From NCBI GenBank assembly GCA_003023165.1, contig PXSD01000154.1, forward strand, positions 1 through 7,026: a stretch of 7,026 nucleotides of DNA. Reading direction: 5' to 3'. The position numbers and the translations under genes are program-made. Source of the stretch: Halobacteriales archaeon QS_9_67_15. GTDB lineage: Archaea; Halobacteriota; Halobacteria; Halobacteriales; Haloarculaceae. Of this stretch, positions 1 to 5,208 are shown one piece after another. The number at the start of each line of letters is the position of its first letter. Position 1 is the first letter of the stretch. The notes beneath the pieces were generated by a model. It saw only the letters and a list, made by a program, of their open reading frames with translations. It had not been told where the DNA came from and did no database searches.

Positions 1-601
1 TCCCCTGTTCGCGCTTCTCGGCGACCGCGTCGAGGGAGTCACCGGGGTCGGGCCCCACTCCCGAACTGCCGCCGCCGATCGACCGCGCGGCGACCCCACC
101 GACCGCGACGGCACCGACTGCGCCACCCAGATTCCGGAGCGTCCGACGGCGACCGACGGACCGCCGCCGTCCGCTGCCGAGGAGTCGGAGGAGTGCGGGG
201 CCCGCGAGTGCGAGCACCGTGGCGAGCGTCCACCGCCAGCGGACGCCGTCGCTTGCCGCCCAGAACCCGACCGCGGTGAGGGCGACGACGACTCCCGCCA
301 CCCCTCGAAGGAGCAGCCGCTGTTGTCGGCGGTTCGGCCCGTACCCCTCCGCGAAGGCGGCGATCCCGGCCGCGCTCGCGACAGCCGTGACCGCGATTCC
401 GGACATCAGCGCCACCTGGGCCAACCCCCCGAGCGTCTCGATGGCGACCGTCGCGACGGGTCCCGGCGACACCTCGATAACGGCCTGCGCGGCGACCGCT
501 AGCGGGTGACCGCCCACGAGCGGCGCGACCGCGAGGACCCCGAGGAGCCACACCACCGTTGTTGCCGCCCACCCGAACGCCGCGCTATCGCCGCTGTCCA
601 T
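1..601 (-). CDS. Polytopic membrane protein, C-terminus beyond window; possible membrane-anchored sulfite-oxidase-like molybdopterin oxidoreductase
   Basis: From ATG at 601-599 I translated 200 codons with no stop to the left edge, so this is the N-terminal part of a longer gene. Hydrophobic segments lie at about residues 11-30, 60-86, 97-117 and 124-142. An Arg-rich stretch (144-156, including RRRSVGRRRTLR) follows, then a Gly/Ala-rich segment (158-173) and a polar tail. Positive residues fall in the loops at 90-95 and 144-156, which fits a cytoplasmic N-terminus and an external C-terminal domain under the positive-inside rule. From memory, haloarchaeal molybdopterin-dependent oxidoreductases of the sulfite oxidase fold have a similar N-terminal anchor, but the catalytic domain is out of view, so that assignment is inference. 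The start lies 15 nt after the rps2 stop, with no Shine-Dalgarno visible; co-transcription with rps2 is likely. Unlike its neighbours it has few acidic residues. Confidence 0.72.
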   Translation of the reverse strand, partial: MDSGDSAAFGWAATTVVWLLGVLAVAPLVGGHPLAVAAQAVIEVSPGPVATVAIETLGGLAQVALMSGIAVTAVASAAGIAAFAEGYGPNRRQQRLLLRGVAGVVVALTAVGFWAASDGVRWRWTLATVLALAGPALLRLLGSGRRRSVGRRRTLRNLGGAVGAVAVGGVAARSIGGGSSGVGPDPGDSLDAVAEKREQG

Positions 602-616
602 GCATCGGAGTCAGGA

Positions 617-1381
617 CTACGCGCGGGAATAGTTTGCGGGTTCGGCACCGCGCCGGTCCAGCGTCTCGTTGGCCAGCAGCCAGTAGACGACCGACAGGGC
701 CTTGCGCCCCTTGTTGTTCGTCGGGACGACCAGGTCCACGTTGGAGGTCTGGTTGTTGGAGTCGCACATCGCGATGACCGGGATGCCGACGGTGATGGCC
801 TCCTTGACGGCCTGGGCGTCGCCGATCGGGTCGGTGACGACCACGACGTCCGGCTCGATGTACCCCTCGTAGTCGGGGTTGGTCAGCGTGCCCGGGATGA
901 AGCGGCCGGTGCGGGCGCGAGCGCCCACGGCGTCGGCGAACTTCTCCGCCGGGAAGCGGCCGTACTGGCGACTCGACGCCACGAGGATCTGCTCGGGGCT
1001 GTAGTTCGCCAGAAAGTCCGCCGCCGTCCGGATCCGCTGGTCCGTCATGCTCACGTCGAGCACGTACAACCCGTCCGTCCGGACGCGGTGGATGAACCGG
1101 TCCATGTCTTTCGTTTTCTGCTGGGTACCGATGTGGACACCTGCTGCCAGGTAGTCCTCGACGGGGATGAGGAGGTCTGCCTCGTCGTCGGGCATGACGT
1201 CCTCGTCGAGGGCCGGCCCCTCGTCGGCCTCGGCGGCCGCCTCGTCGCCGGCCTCGTCGACCACATCTTCGGCCCCAGCGGCCGATTCCTCAGTCTCTGC
1301 CTCGGTGACTGCCTCCTCGTCGACGTCCGGGTCGACGTCGGATTCGGCGGCGTCGAGGCCTTCGTTCTCGTTTCCGCTCAT
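617..1381 (-). CDS. rps2: Small ribosomal subunit protein uS2
   Basis: This 254-residue protein belongs to the small ribosomal subunit. The uS2 core begins near residue 70 (LLIPVEDYLAAGVHIG at 70-85) and includes the DMDRFIHRVRTDGLYVLDV segment (92-110) and VVTDP/IPVIAMCDSNN (181-210), all typical of archaeal uS2. Residues 1-69 form a low-complexity, almost purely acidic extension with about 30 Asp/Glu and no Lys or Arg, a haloarchaeal trait. I chose the start at 1381 because its ATG overlaps the enolase stop as ATGA and a GAGGA motif lies about 9 nt upstream; Met63 is an internal alternative that would remove the extension. The stop is TAG. It is followed 15 nt later by a membrane protein gene in the same direction. 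Confidence 0.96.
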   Translation of the reverse strand: MSGNENEGLDAAESDVDPDVDEEAVTEAETEESAAGAEDVVDEAGDEAAAEADEGPALDEDVMPDDEADLLIPVEDYLAAGVHIGTQQKTKDMDRFIHRVRTDGLYVLDVSMTDQRIRTAADFLANYSPEQILVASSRQYGRFPAEKFADAVGARARTGRFIPGTLTNPDYEGYIEPDVVVVTDPIGDAQAVKEAITVGIPVIAMCDSNNQTSNVDLVVPTNNKGRKALSVVYWLLANETLDRRGAEPANYSRA

Positions 1382-2625
1382 ACTGCGTTGTCCTCGATTC
1401 GGATGAGTTCGTTCAGCTTGGCGGTGCGCTCGCCCGCGACCGCGCCCGTCTTGATGAACGGCGCGTCCGTCGCGACTGCGAGGTGTGCGATCGTGGCGTC
1501 CTCCGTCTCGCCGCTGCGGTGGGAGATTACGTGTCCGTAGGCGTTCTCGACGGCCAGTTCGATGGCGTCGAACGCGTCCGACAGCGTCCCGATCTGGTTC
1601 GGCTTGATCAGGATGCTGTTGGCCGCGCCCCGCTGGATGCCGTCACCCAGTCGGCTCGTGTTGGTCACGAACAGGTCGTCGCCACAGACTAACGTCCGGT
1701 CGCCGACCCGCTCGGTGAGCGCCGCGAACCCGTCGTAGTCGTCCTCGTCGAGCGGGTCCTCGACGTACGTGAGGTCGTACTCGCGCACGAGGTCGGCGAT
1801 GTACTCGACCTGTTCGTCCGTACTGCGCTCGCGGTCCGAGTACTGGTAGGTACCGTCGCCGGACTGTGTCTGGCTGCCCGAGGCGTCGTCCGACGCCTCG
1901 CTGTCCTCGTATATCTCCGCCGCGGCCACGTCCAGCCCGAAGCGGATCTCGAAGCCGACCTCGTCGGCGACGGCCGTCGTCGCCTCGTCCATGACCTCGA
2001 ACGCTTCGCTGTCGTCGATCGAGGGCGCCCACGCGCCCTCGTCGCCCTTGCCGCAGGGCTCGTCGCGCTCCAGGAGGATGTCGTGGACTTTCTCGTGGAC
2101 CGCCGCGTTGGCGAAGATGGCCTCCGAGACGGACGGCGCACCGACCGGCGCCGACAGGAACTCCTGGATGTCCGTCGCGTCGGCGGCGTGCTCGCCGCCG
2201 CCGATGATGTTCCCGAGCGGGACCGGGAAGCTGTTCCCGCGGAAGGTGCCGCCGAGGTGCTGGTAGAGCGGCATCCCCGTCACGCTCGCACCGGCCTTCG
2301 CCGCCGCCATCGAGACGGCGACCGCGCTGTTGGCGCCGATCGACGAGAAGTCGTCGGTGCCGTCGGCCGCGTGCAGCGCCGCGTCGACCTCGCGCTGGTT
2401 GCCCGCGTGGACCTCCCCGACGAGTCGGGGCACGGCGTCCTCGCGGGCCTTCGCGATGGCCTCGCTGGCCGGCAGTTCGATGGCCTCGTACTCGCCCGTG
2501 GAGGCGCCGCTCGGTGCGGCCGCGCGGCCGAAGCCGCCCTCTTCGGTCAGCACGTCGGCCTCGACCGTCGGGTTGCCCCGCGAGTCGAGCACGCGACGCA
2601 GTCGAACGTCGGTGACCAGCGTCAC
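1378..2625 (-). CDS. eno: Enolase (phosphopyruvate hydratase), GTG start
   Basis: Enolase interconverts 2-phosphoglycerate and phosphoenolpyruvate in glycolysis and gluconeogenesis in the cytoplasm. The protein has 415 residues. Expected catalytic residues are present: His146 and Glu155 in GGGEHAADATDIQEF, Glu196, the Mg ligands Asp232, Glu289 (VEDP) and Asp316 (GDD), Lys341 (LIKPNQIGT), the SHRSGET signature at 369-374, and Lys392 (IKTGA). The GTG start overlaps the rpoK stop as GTGA, and AGGTGA lies 6 nt upstream, supporting this start over any internal one. Residues 240-264 form a Ser/Asp/Gln-rich insertion compared with bacterial enolases as I recall them, placed between Asp232 and Glu289; part of it is encoded by an inverted repeat. 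The position between rpoK and rps2 is characteristic of haloarchaea and ties a glycolytic enzyme to ribosomal protein expression. Confidence 0.97.
   Translation of the reverse strand: MTLVTDVRLRRVLDSRGNPTVEADVLTEEGGFGRAAAPSGASTGEYEAIELPASEAIAKAREDAVPRLVGEVHAGNQREVDAALHAADGTDDFSSIGANSAVAVSMAAAKAGASVTGMPLYQHLGGTFRGNSFPVPLGNIIGGGEHAADATDIQEFLSAPVGAPSVSEAIFANAAVHEKVHDILLERDEPCGKGDEGAWAPSIDDSEAFEVMDEATTAVADEVGFEIRFGLDVAAAEIYEDSEASDDASGSQTQSGDGTYQYSDRERSTDEQVEYIADLVREYDLTYVEDPLDEDDYDGFAALTERVGDRTLVCGDDLFVTNTSRLGDGIQRGAANSILIKPNQIGTLSDAFDAIELAVENAYGHVISHRSGETEDATIAHLAVATDAPFIKTGAVAGERTAKLNELIRIEDNAV
1879..1900. repeat. 10-bp inverted repeat inside eno
   Basis: CGAGGCGTCG at 1879-1888 is followed by 2 nt and then its exact reverse complement at 1891-1900. 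It encodes part of the acidic Ser/Ala/Asp insertion of enolase (around residues 242-248). It could be chance, given GC-rich Asp/Ser/Ala codons, or a trace of how the insertion arose. Confidence 0.6.
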
Positions 2626-2801
2626 GCCTCCTCACCTCGCTGGACGGTGAACGGAAGCACGCCCGAGTCGTACTCCTCGGCCGCGATCAGGATCGGCTGG
2701 CTCTGCTCGGTGTCGACGAGGACCGGTGCCCCGTAGGCCACCTGCAGCGCTCGCGCGCCGATGATTCGCGCCTTCTCGTAGCGGCTGTATGACTGGCTCA
2801 T
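2622..2801 (-). CDS. rpoK: DNA-directed RNA polymerase subunit K (Rpo6, RPB6/omega family)
   Basis: I translated this small gene of 59 residues by hand from ATG at 2801-2799 to TGA at 2624-2622. RpoK is the archaeal counterpart of eukaryotic RPB6 and bacterial omega, a small subunit that binds and stabilises the largest polymerase subunit. The diagnostic segment is SRYEKARIIGARALQVAYGAP (split here as SRYEKARIIGARAL then QVAYGAP, residues 6-26), followed by VLVD and a C-terminal ILIAAEEYDSGVLPFTVQR. Its length is normal for archaeal RpoK, which lacks the long acidic N-terminus of RPB6. The start overlaps the rpoN stop as ATGA and the stop overlaps the GTG start of eno, so it is probably translated by coupling; no separate Shine-Dalgarno is visible. 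Confidence 0.95.
   Translation of the reverse strand: MSQSYSRYEKARIIGARALQVAYGAPVLVDTEQSQPILIAAEEYDSGVLPFTVQRGEEA
2632..2637 (-). promoter_or_regulatory. Shine-Dalgarno supporting the GTG start of eno
   Basis: AGGTGA on the minus strand, 6 nt before GTG at 2625-2623, is complementary to the UCACCU part of the archaeal 16S rRNA 3' end. It lies within the last codons of rpoK and favours the GTG as the true enolase start. Confidence 0.65.
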
Positions 2802-2992
2802 TGGTAGGGTGCGACGATGTCGACCAGGTCCTTGTGCGAGACGAGCATCCGCCGGCAGCAGTGGCGCTCGACCCCGAGTTCGTCGAGGACCCTCTCCGGG
2901 TCCTCGTCGCCCTCCTTGGCGCGAGCCTTGAACTCCTGCCAGTGCTCACCGACGACGTTCCCACACGTGAAACACCGGACCGGGACCATCAT
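2798..2992 (-). CDS. rpoN: DNA-directed RNA polymerase subunit N (Rpo10, RPB10 family)
   Basis: This 64-residue zinc protein belongs to the assembly platform of archaeal RNA polymerase together with subunits D, L and P. It opens with MMVPVRCFTCG, the family's N-terminal signature, giving Cys7 and Cys10; the second ligand pair is Cys45-Cys46 in HCCRRM. These four cysteines bind one Zn. Full length matches the family. Two consecutive ATG codons (2992 and 2989) are possible starts; the first is preferred because AGGTGAT lies 6 nt upstream and archaeal homologues usually begin with two Met. A 7-nt gap separates it from the rps9 stop, and its TGA overlaps the rpoK ATG. The symbol should not be confused with bacterial rpoN (sigma-54). 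Confidence 0.96.
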   Translation of the reverse strand: MMVPVRCFTCGNVVGEHWQEFKARAKEGDEDPERVLDELGVERHCCRRMLVSHKDLVDIVAPYQ

Positions 2993-2998
2993 GGCGAT

Positions 2999-3005
2999 AT
3001 CACCT
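2999..3005 (-). promoter_or_regulatory. Shine-Dalgarno for rpoN
   Basis: AGGTGAT on the minus strand overlaps the rps9 stop codon and lies 6 nt before the first ATG of rpoN. It matches the complement of the 16S rRNA 3' tail (AUCACCU) and favours the upstream of the two adjacent ATG codons. Confidence 0.65.
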
Positions 3006-3398
3006 GTAGGACTTCTGGTAGCGAGCCCGTGCGCCGGGGCCGCCCCACTTCTTGGATTCGCTCTGGCGCACGTCGTTGACGAGCAGCGAGCGGTCGAACT
3101 CCATGAACGCGTCGCGGAGTTCGGCGTCGTTGGTGTGCTGGACGAGGCCGCGGGCGATAGCGGTGCGGGCCGCGTCGGCCTGCCCTATCACGCCGCCGCC
3201 CTGCACGTCCACGTCGATGTCGACCTCCTCGCGGAGCTCGTCGTCTGCCAGGCGGAACGGTTCGAGCATCTTCAGTTGCGCCTGCTCCGGCTCGGTCAAC
3301 TCGACTGGCTGTGCGTTGATACGCACGCGGCCCTCGCCCTCGCGAACCGTCGCGCGGGCCACGGCCGTCTTCTTTTTGCCTGAGGTGTTCGTTACCAT
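3000..3398 (-). CDS. rps9: Small ribosomal subunit protein uS9
   Basis: This 132-residue protein belongs to the head of the small ribosomal subunit; the C-terminal tail of the family reaches the P-site tRNA. It shows the N-terminal GKKKTAVARATVREGEGRVRI (residues 7-27), the GGGVIGQADAARTAIARGL helix region (67-85) and the conserved tail ending ARYQKSYR (125-132), with the terminal Arg intact. Length is typical of the archaeal family. The ATG lies inside the end of rpl13 (7-nt overlap), with GGAG about 10 nt upstream; a 7-nt gap separates its TGA from rpoN. It is the gene after which this haloarchaeal operon (tRNA-Leu to uS2, described before in Haloarcula marismortui as I recall) is commonly named. 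Confidence 0.97.
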   Translation of the reverse strand: MVTNTSGKKKTAVARATVREGEGRVRINAQPVELTEPEQAQLKMLEPFRLADDELREEVDIDVDVQGGGVIGQADAARTAIARGLVQHTNDAELRDAFMEFDRSLLVNDVRQSESKKWGGPGARARYQKSYR

Positions 3399-3814
3399 GT
3401 TTTGTTCGCTCCAAGCGCTTCGCTGACGTCACCGAGCGTGACGAACTTGATGCTCGAAAGGCGGTCCAGGGACGTGCCCTCGAGGACGTCCGCTTCGACG
3501 GCTTCGCCGTCCCCGTCTCCGAAGGCCTCGCGACCGCGCGAGGTCTTGTGAGGGACCATGCCGCGGATCGACCGCTTCATGATGCCGTCGGGGCGCTTCG
3601 GGTAGGCCGGACCGCGGTCCGACCCGAGTTCGCGGCGCTGCTCGAACGTCCCGATGACGTCCTGCTCGCTGCCGGTGACGACCGCGCGCTCGGCGTTGAC
3701 GACCGCGACCGTCTCGCCCTCCAGCGCCCGGGTGGCCACCTTCGAGGCGACGCGCCCGAGGATGCAGTCCCGCGCGTCGACGACCACGTCTGCGTCGAAC
3801 TCCGCGAGGCTCAT
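3392..3814 (-). CDS. rpl13: Large ribosomal subunit protein uL13
   Basis: This 140-residue protein is an early-assembly component of the large subunit. Family hallmarks are VVDARDCILGRVASKVA at 11-27 and the basic segment RGPAYPKRPDGIMKRSIRG (67-85) followed by MVPHKTSRGREAF, the archaeal/eukaryotic form of the uL13 rRNA-contact region. The C-terminus ends NKTW. The start overlaps the rpl18e stop as ATGA, and GGTGATCC sits 1 nt before the ATG, in register with the 16S rRNA 3' end. The coding sequence runs 7 nt into rps9. An acidic patch at 97-110 is consistent with halophilic adaptation. Confidence 0.97.
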   Translation of the reverse strand: MSLAEFDADVVVDARDCILGRVASKVATRALEGETVAVVNAERAVVTGSEQDVIGTFEQRRELGSDRGPAYPKRPDGIMKRSIRGMVPHKTSRGREAFGDGDGEAVEADVLEGTSLDRLSSIKFVTLGDVSEALGANKTW

Positions 3815-4161
3815 CGGATCACCCGCACGTTCGAACCGTCTGGATTGTTCTCGAGTACCTGTTCTAGCGTTGTCGCCTCGCCGACCTGGTCGATCTTCGT
3901 CCGGGCGGTGCCGGAAAAGTCGACCGCGGCGACGGTGACGTCCTTCTGGAGGACACCACTACCGAGCACTTTCCCGGGCACGACCACGGTCTCGTCTTCC
4001 TGGGCGTATCGCTCGATGCGACCCAGGTTGACTTCCGCGTGCGTGCGCCGCGGGCTCTCTAAGCGCTCGGCCACGTCGCCCCAGACGTCGCCGCCCGAGT
4101 TGCGGGCGGTCGCCTTGAGGTCTGCGATGAGACGACTGAGTCTCGGATTGCTCTTGCTCAT
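3811..4161 (-). CDS. rpl18e: Large ribosomal subunit protein eL18
   Basis: This 116-residue protein is the archaeal form of the eukaryotic-type L18 (called HL29 or L18e in haloarchaea), part of the large subunit and absent from bacteria. It shows NPRLSRLIADLKATARN near the N-terminus, the core strand VVVPGKVLGSG (59-69) and VTVAAVDFSGTARTKI (75-90), in a fold related to uL15. It is the first protein gene of the second transcription unit: ATG lies 18 nt after the 3' end of tRNA-Leu, with AGGAG placed 6 nt before it. Its TGA overlaps the rpl13 start. Confidence 0.96.
   Translation of the reverse strand: MSKSNPRLSRLIADLKATARNSGGDVWGDVAERLESPRRTHAEVNLGRIERYAQEDETVVVPGKVLGSGVLQKDVTVAAVDFSGTARTKIDQVGEATTLEQVLENNPDGSNVRVIR
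3816..3823 (-). promoter_or_regulatory. Extended Shine-Dalgarno for rpl13
   Basis: GGTGATCC on the minus strand is an 8-nt perfect complement of GGAUCACC near the 16S rRNA 3' end. It lies 1 nt before the rpl13 ATG, the distance expected if only the inner part of the full AGGAGGTGATCC register is used. It is embedded in the last codons of rpl18e. Confidence 0.5.
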
Positions 4162-4167
4162 ACGTTT

Positions 4168-4172
4168 CTCCT
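4168..4172 (-). promoter_or_regulatory. Shine-Dalgarno for rpl18e
   Basis: AGGAG on the minus strand lies 6 nt before the rpl18e ATG and 7 nt after the discriminator base of tRNA-Leu. The site therefore lies within the 18-nt leader that would remain after tRNase Z removes the tRNA. Confidence 0.75.
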
Positions 4173-4179
4173 GGAAAAG

Positions 4180-4264
4180 TGCAGGGAGCAGGATTTGAAC
4201 CTGCGGACCCCTACGGGACAGCGCCCTGAACGCTGCGCCGTTGGCCTGACTTGGCTATCCCTGC
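4180..4264 (-). tRNA. tRNA-Leu, anticodon CAG
   Basis: This 85-nt class II tRNA reads CUG leucine codons. The 7-bp acceptor stem pairs GCAGGGA with TCCCTGC and the discriminator is A, as expected for Leu. The D arm contains TAGCC and the GGCCAACGGC region; the anticodon stem CAGCG/CGCTG frames the 7-nt loop TTCAGGG with CAG at 4228-4226; the variable arm forms CCC-GTA-GGG; the T arm is GCAGG-TTCAAAT-CCTGC. No intron is present in the anticodon loop and no CCA is encoded (CTT follows). It is the first gene of the unit continuing into rpl18e, so its RNase P and tRNase Z processing would separate it from the mRNA. Confidence 0.96.
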
Positions 4265-4290
4265 GCGCAGTTCGCTGTTTCGTCGGGCCC

Positions 4291-4307
4291 CTCAAACCGC
4301 TTTCGGT
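4291..4307 (-). promoter_or_regulatory. Internal promoter for the tRNA-Leu/rpl18e unit (BRE plus TATA)
   Basis: On the minus strand ACCGAAAGCGGTTTGAG combines a purine-rich BRE (CGAAAG) with a TATA-like TTTGAG at 4296-4291, the usual haloarchaeal arrangement. A start about 25 nt downstream falls near 4268, only a few bases before the tRNA 5' end at 4264, which is a consistent geometry for a tRNA promoter. The TATA box is imperfect. Confidence 0.65.
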
Positions 4308-4366
4308 ATCGGCGCTCGTCGCACCGAGTCCGACCGCGATCCGCGCATTTTCAGCCGGACGGGCCG

Positions 4367-4412
4367 GTCGCTCGACGTCACCGGACGCTGCCGGCGACCA
4401 GTTTCGAGCGAC
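4367..4412. repeat. Large imperfect hairpin between rpoD and tRNA-Leu
   Basis: The outer arms GTCGCTCGA (4367-4375) and TCGAGCGAC (4404-4412) are perfect reverse complements. Inside them GTCACCGG (4377-4384) and CCGGCGAC (4391-4398) pair over 8 positions with one wobble (on the minus-strand transcript) around a 6-nt loop, leaving a 5-nt and a 1-nt bulge. It begins 26 nt after the rpoD stop. Function is unknown; a terminator, a processing site or an mRNA 3' stabiliser are possible. No T-run follows on the minus strand. Confidence 0.6.
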
Positions 4413-4438
4413 GTGGGTCCGGGGAGCCTGTGTCATCG

Positions 4439-5206
4439 TTACAGTTGGACTGATTCGCGGAGTTCGTCGGCGCGGTCCCGCAGCGAGTCGACCGCGCGGG
4501 TGACGAGCGCGTCGACCGTCAGCGACCCGTCCGTCTCGACGCTGAAGACGAAGGCGTTCGGCACGTCCTCGACCTCCAGCTCCTTGCCGGGATACCGCTC
4601 CGTCAGGTCGTTGTCGAACTCGTCCGTCGGGATCAGCTCGCCGTCTTCCTCGATGACCCCACGCAGGATGTGGGGTTCGTCGTCGGCGAACTCGCCCTTG
4701 TCGCCGACCACGTTCACCCGCTGGAGGTGCCGGTAGCCCACGGCCACGCCGCCCTGGTGTTTGGCGTGTTCGCGGCCGCGGTCCAGCACCGCGTCGGCCT
4801 CGACTTCGAGTCGCTGGCCGGCCTTGAGGTCGATGATCGGGATGTTGTCGTCGGCGGGCTGGACCATCTCGTCGCTGCTGACGATGTCGCCGGAGTAGGC
4901 GGTCACCGTCTCCGCCGCCTCTTCGCGGCTCGGCCCCTCGACGTCCAGCGCGAGCGTCACCTCGTCGCCGACCTCGAACTCGCCGTCGGGCGTGGTCAGC
5001 GGCACCAGCCCGAGTCGGAGTCCGATCTGCTCGTCGAACATCACGCTGGAGTTCTCCACGACGCGCAGCCGGTCGATGGAGAACGTCGGCACGTCGGCGA
5101 TCATCGCGCGACGGATGCCGTTGGCGAACGCGGGCGTGATCCCGCGCACCAGGAAGCGTGCGTCCCGGTCACCGCGCTCGACGAACTCGACCTCGTAGTC
5201 CTGCAT
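4439..5206 (-). CDS. rpoD: DNA-directed RNA polymerase subunit D (Rpo3, RPB3/alpha family)
   Basis: This 255-residue protein is the archaeal counterpart of RPB3 and the bacterial alpha N-terminal domain; it dimerises with subunit L and seeds polymerase assembly. Signature segments are FLVRGITPAFANGIRRAMIADVP (residues 18-40, written here as FLVRGITPAFANG and IRRAMIADVP) with TFSIDRLRVVENSS, then DEQIGLRLGLVPL (58-70), and the C-terminal dimerisation helix rich in Arg/Asp/Glu. The insert domain that carries Fe-S clusters in some archaea has no cysteine here; the whole protein is Cys-free, so no cluster can be bound. The chosen ATG lies 2 nt after the rps11 stop (TAACGATG); the same frame stays open upstream only as a shadow of rps11. 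No Shine-Dalgarno is visible. Not related to the bacterial sigma factor RpoD. It closes the first transcription unit. Confidence 0.96.
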   Translation of the reverse strand: MQDYEVEFVERGDRDARFLVRGITPAFANGIRRAMIADVPTFSIDRLRVVENSSVMFDEQIGLRLGLVPLTTPDGEFEVGDEVTLALDVEGPSREEAAETVTAYSGDIVSSDEMVQPADDNIPIIDLKAGQRLEVEADAVLDRGREHAKHQGGVAVGYRHLQRVNVVGDKGEFADDEPHILRGVIEEDGELIPTDEFDNDLTERYPGKELEVEDVPNAFVFSVETDGSLTVDALVTRAVDSLRDRADELRESVQL

Positions 5207-5208
5207 CG

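Noticed and set aside
219..509. Plus-strand frame of 96 codons near the left end
   Set aside because: It is antisense to the membrane protein gene, with no recognisable domain and no promoter in front of it.
39..572. Minus-strand open frame of 177 codons at the left end
   Set aside because: It is a shifted frame of the membrane protein starting at 601, is made almost only of Arg/Gly/Pro, and has no membrane or family character.
506..1540. Long plus-strand open frame (344 codons) across rps2 and the end of eno
   Set aside because: It is antisense to two well-conserved genes and has the Val/Asp/Arg/Gly-rich composition typical of shadow frames in GC-rich DNA.
2160..2215. GCC/GAT-rich stretch resembling a triplet repeat
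   Set aside because: It simply encodes the conserved GGGEHAADATDI segment of enolase.
1643..2635. Minus-strand frame of 330 codons over enolase, and the plus-strand frame 2083-2736
   Set aside because: Both overlap enolase, whose catalytic residues are all present in its own frame; the alternatives are Arg/Gly-rich shadows.
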